A stretch of 64,000 bases of DNA from Veillonellaceae bacterium (GTDB lineage Bacteria > Bacillota > Negativicutes > Veillonellales > Negativicoccaceae), in contig JALELM010000020.1 of the NCBI GenBank assembly GCA_022771805.1, forward strand, positions 1 to 64,000. The letters run 5' to 3'. Positions 18,802-28,700 of the stretch are shown piece by piece (positions within the stretch are counted from its first letter, which is position 1; every line of letters starts with the position of its first letter). A program made the position numbers and the translations under genes. Under the pieces are notes generated by a model. It was not told the origin of the DNA and searched no databases. It worked only from the letters and a program-made list of their open reading frames with translations.

Positions 18802-20550
18802 TTGCAAACGAGAGAGGATTTTATTTGGAAGATGGGCGGCCAACAGGGCGAAGGCATCGAGTCCGGCGGAGAGATTCTGGCACGTGTCCTGGCGGCACGC
18901 GGCTACTCGCTGTTCAGTCAACGTCTGTTCGCATCGCGCATCAAGGGCGGTCACACCACGTTTGCCTTGCGTATCGCCAGTAAAAAAATCGGGACTATCG
19001 GGGAAGCGGTGGACAATCTGATCGCGCTCGACCAAGAGACGATCAACCTGCACGCGCATGAAATGCGGGCGGGAGGGGTCATCATCGCCGATGCGAAGTT
19101 CAAGCCGCAGGCGGATATTCTGCCGGACGGGGTGACATTGCTCGCCTTGCCGATTACCGACACGGCGAAGGAATGCGGCTCGTTGCAGATGAAGAACATT
19201 GTGGCGCTGGGGATGTCGGTCGCATTTCTCGGCTTTCCGCGCGAAAATTTCGTGCAGGCGATCGCCGCGCGTTTCGCCACGAAGACACAGGAAGTCATCG
19301 CGGCCAATGTTCGCGCGTTTCAGGAAGGGGCGCGGCTTGTCGACGAGCAGAAAGAGCATTTCGTCTCGCCGGGAACGCTGCCGGAACCGCCGGAGGCGGA
19401 CTTGGTCTTCATGATGGGGAATGAAGCGATCGCGCTCGGCGCATTGGCGGCCGGGGCGCGCTTCATGGCAAGTTATCCGATCACGCCGGCATCGGAGATC
19501 ATGGAATACATGATCTCGGCGGTGGATCGTGTGGACGGAGCCGTCGTGCAGACGGAAGACGAATTGGCGGCCTGCATGATGGCACTCGGGGCAAACTATG
19601 CCGGTGTCCGCGCCTTTACGGCGACATCGGGACCGGGGCTCTCGCTGATGGCGGAGACGATTTCGCTGGCCTCCATCGCCGAGATTCCGTTGGTTATTAT
19701 TGATGTCATGCGTGCCGGCCCGTCAACGGGAATGCCGACGAAGATCGAGCAGAGCGATATCCTGGCGGCGATTCACTCCGCGCACGGGGATCGTTGCAAG
19801 ATCGTCATCGCGCCGACTTCGATGGACGAGTGTTTTTATGTCACGGCGGAAGCATTTAATCTGGCGGAAATCTACCAATGCCCGGTCATCGTCCTGGCGG
19901 ATTTGCAGCAAGGCTTGAACAAGCAGAGTATTCCGGCCTTGGATATCGAGCGGGTGCGGATTGACCGCGGCGAATTGCGGACGGAAGGTTTGCCGGAGCT
20001 GACGCGGCCGGATTATTTCGAACGTTTTGCCGTGACGGAGTCCGGCATCTCGCCGCGGACGATTCCGGGCGTACCGAACGGAATGTTCCTTTCCACGGGT
20101 TTGGAACACGATCTGATCGGCAAACCGGCGGAAGCGGCCTACATGCGGATCGATCAGATGGATAAACGATTGCGTAAATTGAGCACGGTGACGGAACGGG
20201 TCGAGCCGTTCCAGGCGGATACGCCGTATGAAGAAGCGGATATATTGTTGGTCGGCATCAACTCGACGGGCGGCGCGATTGAAGAAGCGACGGAAGTGTT
20301 GCGGGCGGAAGGTATACGAGCCAACCATGTGCAGCTGCGCCTGATCGAGCCGTTCCCGACGGAGGCGCTGCGCAAGGAAGTTGCCAAGGCGAAGAAGGTG
20401 CTCATCGTCGAGCACAATGCGACGGCACAATTGGCCTCTATCTTCACACAGCATCTGCCGGAATTTGCGCCGTATGAATCTCTGTTGCGGTACGACGGCC
20501 TGACGATTGTAGGCTCCGCCGTCGCGGCACGTGTGCGGGAGGTGTTGTAA
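18802..20550 (+). CDS. korA: 2-oxoacid:ferredoxin oxidoreductase, fused gamma-alpha subunit
   Basis: Oxidatively decarboxylates a 2-oxoacid (probably 2-oxoglutarate) to the CoA ester with reduction of ferredoxin, working with KorB. 582 residues; the start is a TTG at 18802 behind GGGGGGAG. Residues 1-190 are the gamma domain (MGGQQGEGIESGGEILARVL, SRIKGGHTTFALRI), the rest the alpha domain (MGNEAIALGALAAGARFMASYPITPASEIMEY, ATSGPGLSLMAE, GPSTGMPTKIEQSD). A typical KorA fusion. Its stop overlaps the korB ATG. Confidence 0.94.
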   Translation: MQTREDFIWKMGGQQGEGIESGGEILARVLAARGYSLFSQRLFASRIKGGHTTFALRIASKKIGTIGEAVDNLIALDQETINLHAHEMRAGGVIIADAKFKPQADILPDGVTLLALPITDTAKECGSLQMKNIVALGMSVAFLGFPRENFVQAIAARFATKTQEVIAANVRAFQEGARLVDEQKEHFVSPGTLPEPPEADLVFMMGNEAIALGALAAGARFMASYPITPASEIMEYMISAVDRVDGAVVQTEDELAACMMALGANYAGVRAFTATSGPGLSLMAETISLASIAEIPLVIIDVMRAGPSTGMPTKIEQSDILAAIHSAHGDRCKIVIAPTSMDECFYVTAEAFNLAEIYQCPVIVLADLQQGLNKQSIPALDIERVRIDRGELRTEGLPELTRPDYFERFAVTESGISPRTIPGVPNGMFLSTGLEHDLIGKPAEAAYMRIDQMDKRLRKLSTVTERVEPFQADTPYEEADILLVGINSTGGAIEEATEVLRAEGIRANHVQLRLIEPFPTEALRKEVAKAKKVLIVEHNATAQLASIFTQHLPEFAPYESLLRYDGLTIVGSAVAARVREVL

Positions 20551-21410
20551 TGGCTAAAACAGCGGAATACAAAAATGCCATTCGGCCGAACTGGTGTCCG
20601 GGCTGCGGCGACTTCGGTATTCAGATGGCAATCCAGGAAGCCGCGTCCCGGCGGGACATTCCCTTTGAAAAATTGGCACTAATTTCCGGGATCGGCTGTT
20701 CGAGTCGTATCGGCGGCTATCTCTACTGCTACGGGGCGCATACGACGCATGGCCGGGCGCTGCCTTTTGCACAGGGGGTAAAGCTGGCCAATCGAGATTT
20801 GGAAGTGGTGTGCTGTTCCGGCGACGGTGATGCGTATGCGATCGGTATGGGGCATACGATTCATGCGATCAAACGCAATATCAATATTACCTACATCGTT
20901 TTCGACAACCATGTCTACGGCTTGACGAAGGGGCAGACCTCCCCGCGCAGCAGTGTCGGTTTCGTAACGAATACGACGCCGCACGGCAATGTGGAGACGC
21001 CGCTGGCGGTCACGGCGATGGCGATTGCGGCGGGTGCCGGCTTCGTTGCGCAGGGTTATGCGTTGCACCGGGCGGAACTGGTCGACTTGATCGTGCGGGG
21101 GATGGAACACAAGGGTTTTTCGTTTATCAACGTGTTTACGCCCTGCGTTACCTACAATAAATACAATACGTATGACTGGTTCAAAGAAAACTTGCCTTCG
21201 TTGGCTGCGGTGGAGGGTTACGATGCGAGCGACAAGCTGCAGGCGCTGACTAAGCTGACGGAAACGGACGGTCTCGTCACGGGGCTGATTTATGAGCAGG
21301 AAAGCCCGAGCTACGAAGAGTTGTCCAATTTGCCCGAAGAGCCGCTGGCGCGCCGGGCGGAGCGTATGAGTGAGGCGGAATTTACCAACTTGATACAGGC
21401 GTTTCGTTGA
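20550..21410 (+). CDS. korB: 2-oxoacid:ferredoxin oxidoreductase beta subunit
   Basis: 286 residues; carries the thiamine diphosphate site. Seen: WCPGCGDFGIQ, SGIGCSSRIGGY, HTTHGRALPFAQGVKLANRDL, CCSGDGDAYAIGMGH (the GDG motif for thiamine diphosphate and Mg) and NHVYGLTKGQTSPRS. It lacks its own ferredoxin (delta) subunit here. Overlaps korA (TAATG), so the pair is co-translated. Specificity for 2-oxoglutarate over pyruvate is inferred from the KorAB architecture. Confidence 0.94.
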   Translation: MAKTAEYKNAIRPNWCPGCGDFGIQMAIQEAASRRDIPFEKLALISGIGCSSRIGGYLYCYGAHTTHGRALPFAQGVKLANRDLEVVCCSGDGDAYAIGMGHTIHAIKRNINITYIVFDNHVYGLTKGQTSPRSSVGFVTNTTPHGNVETPLAVTAMAIAAGAGFVAQGYALHRAELVDLIVRGMEHKGFSFINVFTPCVTYNKYNTYDWFKENLPSLAAVEGYDASDKLQALTKLTETDGLVTGLIYEQESPSYEELSNLPEEPLARRAERMSEAEFTNLIQAFR

Positions 21411-21417
21411 TCGGGGT

Positions 21418-21459
21418 GACGTATTGTCCTGCTTGCGGGCAGGGCAATGCGTCTTTTTT
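21418..21459 (+). terminator. Terminator after korB
   Basis: 15 bp stem GACGTATTGTCCTGC / GCAGGGCAATGCGTC (two G-T pairs) with a 6-base loop, then TTTTTT. Confidence 0.9.
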
Positions 21460-21532
21460 ATACAGTTGTTGAAATATGCACGGACAGGACGCAGAATATG
21501 ATAAAATAGGCATATGTGAAAGGAGGCTTCCC

Positions 21533-22297
21533 GTGTACGCTTTTTTGACGGATCTCGGCCGGACAACGCTATATATCTTTGCGCAGATCGGTGCGACCGT
21601 ACAGCTGTTGGTTGCGGCCTGGCGGCGCGTGGGGCAGGCTTCCCGGCGCCAGACTGTCGAGCAGATGTACCTGCTCGGTGTCGGGTCATTCCCGATTGTT
21701 GCGCTGACCTTACTGTTTACGGGAATGGTTATGACCTTGCAGATTGCTTCCGAGTTGTCGCGATACGGCGCGGAGTTTTCCATCGGTGCCATCGTTTCGT
21801 TTGCGCTCGGGCGCGAGTTGGGACCGGTGCTGTGCGGTGTCGTGCTTGCCGGGCGCGGCGGCGCGGCAATTACCGCCGAGCTGGGCACGATGAAAGTCAC
21901 GGAACAGATTGATGCATTGCGCTGCCTGGCGACGGATCCGGTCACCTACCTGGTAGTGCCGCGGATGCTTGCCTGTATGTTGATGCTGCCCTTGCTGAAT
22001 GTGCTCGGTCTGGTCATCGGCGTATTCGGCGGGATGTTGGTATGCACATTGGTGAACGGGATTTCCGCGTATACGTTTTGGCATTCGATCGAAACCTTTG
22101 TCGGGCCGAGCGATGTCTACCTCGGCATGATCAAGACGATCATCTTCGGCATGATTGTCGCGGTCGTAGGCTGTCAGCGCGGGATGACTTCACGCGCAGG
22201 CGCGGCGGGGGTCGGAAAAGCGACGACACAGACGGTGGTATATTCGATTATCATGATTTTTGCGGTCAACTACTTGTTGTCCGAAATTCTTTTTTAG
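21533..22297 (+). CDS. mlaE: MlaE-type lipid ABC transporter permease
   Basis: 254 residues from GTG 21533, which follows AAAGGAGG; the earlier in-frame ATG at 21476 has no ribosome site. Membrane permease of the Mla phospholipid system. Seen: FPIVALTLLFTGMVMTLQIASELSRYGAE, FALGRELGPVLCGVVLAGRGGAAITAELGTMKVTEQIDAL (the MlaE hallmark), and C-terminal helices. First gene of mlaE-mlaF-mlaD-tolC-tamB. Confidence 0.95.
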   Translation: MYAFLTDLGRTTLYIFAQIGATVQLLVAAWRRVGQASRRQTVEQMYLLGVGSFPIVALTLLFTGMVMTLQIASELSRYGAEFSIGAIVSFALGRELGPVLCGVVLAGRGGAAITAELGTMKVTEQIDALRCLATDPVTYLVVPRMLACMLMLPLLNVLGLVIGVFGGMLVCTLVNGISAYTFWHSIETFVGPSDVYLGMIKTIIFGMIVAVVGCQRGMTSRAGAAGVGKATTQTVVYSIIMIFAVNYLLSEILF

Positions 22298-22305
22298 AGG
22301 TGGCC

Positions 22306-23049
22306 ATGCTTGAATTGCGAGATGTGACTGTGCGTTTCGGCGAGCGGACGATTTTGGACGGGGTGAACCTGTGCGTGCGCGAGCGGGATACGCTGGTAAT
22401 TCTCGGGGCATCCGGCAGCGGTAAGTCGACGATTTTGCGTGTACTGATCGGGCTGGTGCGGCCGACTGCCGGACGGGTATATATCGGCGGTGAAGATGTC
22501 ACGGATTTCAGCGAAGAGGAATGGAATCGGGTGCGGGAAAAGATGGGCTTCGTCTTCCAGTATTCCGCGCTGTTCGATTCCATGACGGTAGGGGAAAACG
22601 TGGCATTTGCTCTGCGCCGGCGCGGCGGTCTGAGCGAAGCGGAAATCGCCGCCCGGGTAGCGGAGAAATTGGAGTTGGTCGGTTTGTCCGGCCGCGAGTA
22701 TCTGTTGCCGGAAAATCTGTCCGGCGGGATGAAGAAGCGGGTCGGCCTGGCCCGCGCGATCGTCACGGATCCGGCGGTGGTACTGTATGACGAACCGACA
22801 GCGGGTCTGGATCCGATTCGCTCGGCGACGGTGGATCGGCTGATCCGCACGGCGCAGGAGCGCCTGCACACGACATCCGTCGTGGTGACACATGAACTCG
22901 CCTCGGCTTGGCGAGTGGCGGATCGCTTGGCGTTTCTGCATCGCGGCAAGTTTATTCTGGAAGGGCCGGCGGCAACGTTTCGGACGACGACGAATTCGGT
23001 TGTGAGAGCGTTTTTGGACGGAGACGAAAGCGGGGAGGAAACGGAATGA
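22306..23049 (+). CDS. mlaF: MlaF-type lipid ABC transporter ATPase
   Basis: 247 residues. Drives MlaE. Seen: Walker A GASGSGKST, Q-loop FQYSALFDSMTVGENV (typical MlaF), signature LSGGMKKRVGLARAI, Walker B VVLYDEPTAGLDP, H-loop VVTHEL. The start ATG 22306 follows GAGGTGGCC. Its stop overlaps the mlaD ATG (ATGA). Confidence 0.95.
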   Translation: MLELRDVTVRFGERTILDGVNLCVRERDTLVILGASGSGKSTILRVLIGLVRPTAGRVYIGGEDVTDFSEEEWNRVREKMGFVFQYSALFDSMTVGENVAFALRRRGGLSEAEIAARVAEKLELVGLSGREYLLPENLSGGMKKRVGLARAIVTDPAVVLYDEPTAGLDPIRSATVDRLIRTAQERLHTTSVVVTHELASAWRVADRLAFLHRGKFILEGPAATFRTTTNSVVRAFLDGDESGEETE

Positions 23050-24164
23050 AGTGGAATACGGAGGCGAAGGTCGGCGCATTCACCCTGGCGGGATTGATTG
23101 TGTTGGCAATTGTACTCGCACAACTTTCGAGTCTCGTCCTCTTCGGGAAGAAAGGGTACATCGTACACGGTGTTTTCCCCGAGGTCGGCGGTCTCGTGAC
23201 CGGGAATGCGATTCGGTACCGCGGGGTGGAAGTCGGCCGCGTGGACGAGGTGCATTTTACCGGCACGGCGGCGGCGGTCGAGATGCGTATCTATGACGGG
23301 ATCGGGATCCCGCGCGATGCACAATTTGCCGTTGACTCCGAGGGTATTTTGGGAGAAAAGTTTATTCGCATTCAGGACGGGAATCCGGCAACCGGCCTCC
23401 TGAAGGAAAATGATACCGTGGCGGGTGGCCTGCCGATCGGCATGGATGCGCTCGTCCGCCAGACCAATGAACTGCTGGTCGATACGCAGGCGACCTTGCG
23501 GGCGGTGCAGGGGATCGTTGCGGATCCCGAACTGCAGCGTTCCTTGCGGGCAACCATTGCGAATGCGGAAACCGTTTCCGGACAGATGATCGGTCTGACC
23601 GCCACCTTGCAGACGTTGGGCGATCGCCTGGATGCCGTAGTGTATCGCTTGGACGGCGACGGCCGGCTTTCTGCGGACGTGCGCGCCATCGCGGAGAATT
23701 TCCGGGTGAGCAGCGAGCGCATCCGGCGGGTGGCCGGCGGCGTGGGCGGTTTGCGGGACAAAAAGTTGCAGATGCCCGGGCAATGGGAAGTGTTGTATAA
23801 TACAGATAAGCATCGGACGTCACTTAACGCACAGTGGCGGATCGGCGCGGAAGGAAATTCGGGCTTCGGTGTTGTCGGCGTGGAAGAATTCGGCAACGGC
23901 TCGTTGTTTGATTTGCAACTTGGACGGGAAAGAGGGCCGTTCGGTTTGCGTGCGGGATTGATTCGCGGCAAAGTCGGTGTCGGTGCGGATTACCGGATCG
24001 GCGCGACGGCCTGGACACTGGATGTATATGATTTGGATGAGCCGGAATACCGTTTCCGCGGGAACTGGCACATCAAAAATGACTGGTCGCTGGTCGGGCA
24101 GGCCATCTTCCCGAGGGGGCATGAATACGGCGGCAATTATTTCGGTATCAACCATACGTTTTAG
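23046..24164 (+). CDS. mlaD: MlaD-like MCE protein with C-terminal beta-barrel-like domain
   Basis: 372 residues: N-terminal membrane anchor (about 10-32), one MCE domain (about 38-115, FPEVGGLVTGNAIRYRGVEVGRV ... GILGEKFIRI), a long helical stretch (about 135-235), then about 125 residues of alternating aromatic/hydrophobic strands ending in Phe (NYFGINHTF), as in outer-membrane beta-barrels. MlaD of Veillonella parvula is known to have the same MCE-helix-barrel layout, bridging both membranes. So this protein probably forms a one-piece envelope bridge, replacing MlaA/MlaC, which are not seen here. Confidence 0.9.
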   Translation: MKWNTEAKVGAFTLAGLIVLAIVLAQLSSLVLFGKKGYIVHGVFPEVGGLVTGNAIRYRGVEVGRVDEVHFTGTAAAVEMRIYDGIGIPRDAQFAVDSEGILGEKFIRIQDGNPATGLLKENDTVAGGLPIGMDALVRQTNELLVDTQATLRAVQGIVADPELQRSLRATIANAETVSGQMIGLTATLQTLGDRLDAVVYRLDGDGRLSADVRAIAENFRVSSERIRRVAGGVGGLRDKKLQMPGQWEVLYNTDKHRTSLNAQWRIGAEGNSGFGVVGVEEFGNGSLFDLQLGRERGPFGLRAGLIRGKVGVGADYRIGATAWTLDVYDLDEPEYRFRGNWHIKNDWSLVGQAIFPRGHEYGGNYFGINHTF

Positions 24165-24181
24165 GTAAGAGGAGAGAGAAG

Positions 24182-25696
24182 ATGAAGAAGTTGGAATCGC
24201 TGCTGACGGCAGCATTGGTATGCGGTACGATGTGTGCGGCGGTGCAAGCGGCCGAGATGTCCGCAACGGCAGAGCCGATCCGGCTCGGGATGCCGGTGCA
24301 GGCGGAGCAGCCGGTGGTACGGCTGACGTTGACCGAGGCGGTAAATCGTGCGCTGGCAACGAACTATGCCATCGGGATTGCGGCGGAAAAACAGGCGCAG
24401 GCGGCCGCTCAGGTCAGCGAAGTGGCGGCGAATAAGAACCCGTCTCTCAGCTATAGTTTCGGCACATCCAAATTCAAAGAGCAGATGCAGACGGTCGGGA
24501 TCCCGATCGATCGGGTGATGCCGGGCGCGAGCGCAAATATCGAGGCCGCTCTGGCGGGATTGCCGCTGGATGCACAGACGCTCGCGCTGCTGAAACAGAC
24601 ATCGTTTTGGCAGCAGCTGAACACGATCCCGTATCGAGTACAGGTGGATCACGGCTACCAGAACAGCGTTTCTCTGAAGTGGCCGTTATGGACGGGCGGT
24701 CGTGTCGAGCACGGCATCGAGGCGGCTCGCATCGGCCGAGACGTCGCCGAATGGGAAGTGTACAGACAGGAAGCGGATGTGAAATACCAGGTTACCGAGG
24801 GGTTTTACAAGCTGATCGAGGCTCGGAATCTGCTGGCGATCGCGGACGAAGCCGTTGCGAATCTGCAGGAACATGTGCGGATCGTCGGCGCCCATTATGA
24901 TGCCGGCACGGTGGCGAAAATAGACGTATTGAGTTCGCGTGTCGCGCTGGCGAATGCACAGGAACAGCAAATTCAGGCGCAAAACGGTACCGATCTCGCC
25001 CGGACGAACCTGAATACCTTACTGCGCCAGCCGACAAACACCCAAATCGAGCCGGTGTCCGATGATACGGAATTGGAACCGTTGAACCGAACCTTGCCGG
25101 AAGCGATCGCGTATGCGGATACGCATCGTTGGGAATTGCAGCAGGCGCGCTTGGCCGTACAAGCGGCCAAAGAACAGCTGGGGGTCGCCAAGGCCGGTTA
25201 TCTGCCGACGGTTGCCGTTCAGGCGAGCATGAACTGGCAGGATCGGGACTTCCCGGGCTTCAAGAATGAAGATTGGAGCGTGGCGGGCGGGATCAGCTGG
25301 TCGCTCTTCGACGGCGGCGCGACGGGGGCGAAGGTCACCGGTGCCAAGTCCGCCGTGCGTGAAGCCGAGCTGACAGCCGAGCAGGCCGCGGCAAATATCG
25401 AGCTGGATGTGACGAATGCATATCTTGCGACCGTGGCGGCGGAAAAACGGATCCGTACGACAAGTGAAGCGGTCAATGAAGCGCTGGAAGCGTACAAGAT
25501 TGCCACCGTCCGGTATCGCGCCGGCGTCGGCATCAACTTGGACGTACTGGACGCGCAGTTGAAACTGAATCAGGCGCGGACGAACTACGTTACGGCCCTC
25601 TATGACTACCATGTCAGCATGGCGCGGCTGGAACAGGCGATAGGGGTACCCGCTGCGGAACCTACGCCGGTACGACCCGTCGACACCGAACGCTGA
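24182..25696 (+). CDS. tolC: TolC-family outer membrane efflux protein
   Basis: 504 residues with signal peptide (about 1-23, cleavage after VQA). Seen: LTLTEAVNRALATNYAIGIAAE at the start of the mature OEP repeat, a second repeat with TLPEAIAYADTHRWELQQARLAVQAAKEQLGVAKAGYLPTVAV, and a long alpha-helical C-terminal hairpin. It lies between mlaD and tamB with short gaps, so it is co-transcribed with the lipid transport genes. The inner-membrane partner may be the HlyD/ABC exporter at 48.6-52.2 kb, but that is a guess. Confidence 0.92.
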   Translation: MKKLESLLTAALVCGTMCAAVQAAEMSATAEPIRLGMPVQAEQPVVRLTLTEAVNRALATNYAIGIAAEKQAQAAAQVSEVAANKNPSLSYSFGTSKFKEQMQTVGIPIDRVMPGASANIEAALAGLPLDAQTLALLKQTSFWQQLNTIPYRVQVDHGYQNSVSLKWPLWTGGRVEHGIEAARIGRDVAEWEVYRQEADVKYQVTEGFYKLIEARNLLAIADEAVANLQEHVRIVGAHYDAGTVAKIDVLSSRVALANAQEQQIQAQNGTDLARTNLNTLLRQPTNTQIEPVSDDTELEPLNRTLPEAIAYADTHRWELQQARLAVQAAKEQLGVAKAGYLPTVAVQASMNWQDRDFPGFKNEDWSVAGGISWSLFDGGATGAKVTGAKSAVREAELTAEQAAANIELDVTNAYLATVAAEKRIRTTSEAVNEALEAYKIATVRYRAGVGINLDVLDAQLKLNQARTNYVTALYDYHVSMARLEQAIGVPAAEPTPVRPVDTER

Positions 25697-25712
25697 GGCG
25701 GGGGGAATTGGA

Positions 25713-28700
25713 GTGAGAGGGTGGCTTTTAACGGCGGCGGCGGTGGCGGTTATCGGTGCCGGAGCAGGCCAATGGGTGCTCAAACCGATGGCGCTGGAGG
25801 CCGCGCCGGAGCTCATTGCGCAGGCGGCCGGAGAGAATTTGAACGGGACGCTCGTCTATCGCGATTTGGCAATTGATTGGCTGGGAAATCCCCGGCTGAC
25901 GGGAGTCGAATTGCGTGATGCGGCCGGGCGGACTGTGGCGACGATCGCCTCGACCGAAGTGAGCTGGAGTTTCTGGCGCGTGCTGGAATATCTGGCGGGC
26001 TATCGGCCGGCCGTCGGCGTGGTAGACGGAATTACGCTGAATCGGCCGGAAGTGTATCTGCGGGAAGAGGCGGATCGTTCCTGGAACGTGTCGCATCTTC
26101 TGCGGACTTCGGATACGCCGACGGAAATGGATTTGCGGGCAAAAATTATCATCAACCACGGCACGGCTCATTTGACTTTCTTGGATGAGCCGGTTTTGCA
26201 TGTGCAAAACATAACGGCGCGGCTGGATTTGAACAAGTACCCCGAAATCGGCGGCGATGCCGATATGACATATGAAGGTCGCCCGTTGTCGGTCGGCGGC
26301 TTCTATACCGAAGCAAATAATTTCGGCGTACAAATAACGGCGGAACGCCTGCCGCTGACCTGGCTGGAACGCTTTTTGCCGGAACAGGCTGCGGAATTGC
26401 GTGTCCGCGGCGGCGAAATACGGAATGTCCGCGTCCATGTCGCCGGTACGCCGCACGGACTCGACTACCGCGGCACGGGCGAGGCGGTCGATGTCGCTTT
26501 GGTCTATGACAACTATGAAGTACGGCATTTGGCGGGGAAAATACAGGCGGAAACGGGGCAGGTCGCATTCAGCGAAACAAGCGGTCTGGTGAATGATCAA
26601 CCATTCCGCGCACAGGGGACGATCGGTTTGGTCGCGGATCCCGTTTTGGCTTTGGATATTTCGACGGAGGGCATGGAAACCTCCCGCTTGTACGACAGCG
26701 GCCTGACCGGCTTGCTGGCGGCGAAAGTACATATTGGCGGGACCGTGGTTCGTCCCGTGGCGGAAGGCGTAGCGGCGCTGGCCTCGGGCGCATACCGGGG
26801 AACACCGTTGCAACGCCTGTTTGCGCGTTTCGTCTATCGTGACGGCGTGGCGACACTGCCGGACGTGGCGGCCGGCCTGGGGCAGGGGAATGTCCGGGGC
26901 AGCGGTTATTATAATTTGAAGACGGGTAGCGGCGAATTCGGCTTGCGGGCGGAAAACGCCGATTTGTCATATGTTCCCGTGGCGGACGGTGTAAGCGGTA
27001 CGGTAAACGGCTCGGGAACCGTACGGCTCGCCGCTAATGATTTGGCGGAGATACGGTTCACCGGTCAAGGGAGCGACTTTGCCGCGGCGGGGCTGGTTGC
27101 GGACAGCTGGACGGGGAGTTTCGGCTATCGCGACGGTTGGTATGTAGATTATCTTAACGGTACAATGGGAGGCGGTACGTTTACGCTGTCCGGCAAGGAG
27201 CGCTCGGCCGAGGGCTTTACCTTTGCGGTGCAGGACATACCGTTGGCGTATATAAGCGGAGTGGCCGGCGTGCCGGCGACGGGGACGCTTTCCGGCGCGG
27301 GAAACTGGACCGGCGGGATCGATTCGCCCGTCGTCACGGCTAATTTCGCTGCAAGCGACGGCTCGGTTCACGACCTTGCCTTTGAGCGAGTGACGGGCGG
27401 TTTGCGTTATGCGGCGGATCGACTGCAGCTGGATGATGTCGTCTGGCTGGATAAGGAAGGCTATCACCGCGTGGACGGCAGCGCCGGTTTAGGCGAAAAC
27501 GCACCGCTGGATTTGCGTGTTCGCAGTGAGCGCGTGCGTCTGGAAGATTTGTTGCGGGCGGCGGACTTGCCGGTGGAAGCGACGGGCTGGGCGGAACAGG
27601 AAATGCACGTGACCGGAACCTTGCAAGCGCCGCTGACGACGGGACATGTGCGTCTGTATGACGGCTCCGTCTTCGGTGAGCTGTATCAGGAAGCCGTCGC
27701 CGATTATCGCTACGGCGGAGATACGCTGTATCTCGATACGGCGACGGCGCATGTATATAACGGCACGGTGACCGCGCAGGGAACTGTTCACGCGGACGGT
27801 ATGCAGGTTGCGGTGCAGGCGCGGCATATTGATGTGGATCGTATTCTGCGGGAGAAGAACAGCTATCGCCTGCAGGGGTATGTGGACGGGGAAGGAAGCC
27901 TGAGCGGCACGCCGAGCGATCCCGAACTGCATTTGCATTTTACGGGAACGGATATGAGCGTCAACGGCGAACCGGTGGAACGGGTAAGCGGCGACCTGGC
28001 GTATCGCGGCGATCAAGTCGTCCTCGAACGGGCGGAAATTCAGCAGCGTGACGGCAGTTACCAGGTCAGCGGTCGCTACAATTGGCGAAGCGGCGAGGTT
28101 GTCGGCCGCGGCCGCGTTACCGGCGCGGAGCTGGCTACATTGCTGCGTTGGGCGGATGTGCCCGTGGGCAATCTTACGGGGCGCCTGGAAGGCCAAGTGG
28201 AAATAGCGGGCAATCTGGACGATACGCGTTGGAGCGTGACCGGTGAGCTGCATGAAGGCGCGGTCGACGGGAAGCCGATCGGTATTACCGAGCTGGATGT
28301 CAGTTATCGTAACCGGGTGTTTGATGTCCGCAAATTGCGGATGCCGATCGGTGACGGTTTGCTTGCGGCGCAGGGCAGCGCGGCATTGGACGGCGATATC
28401 GACTTGCAGGTAGCGGCACGAAAGGTGGATGTATCCTACTTGCCGGCGTTGGCCGGCCGGGAACTTGACGTAACCGGATTGTTGGACGCCAGCGCCGTTT
28501 TGCGCGGTAAAACCGCACGCCCGGAAGCGGATATTTCTTTCGATTGGTCGCAAGGCAGCTATGCCGGAGCACAGTTCGACCATTTGCTCGGGCTGCTTAA
28601 TTTGCGCGATAATATCATTGAAGTAAATCAAACCTTGCTGCAAAAAGAACAATACCAAATGAGCGTGTACGGCACCGTGCCGCTGGCGGCGCTGACCAAG

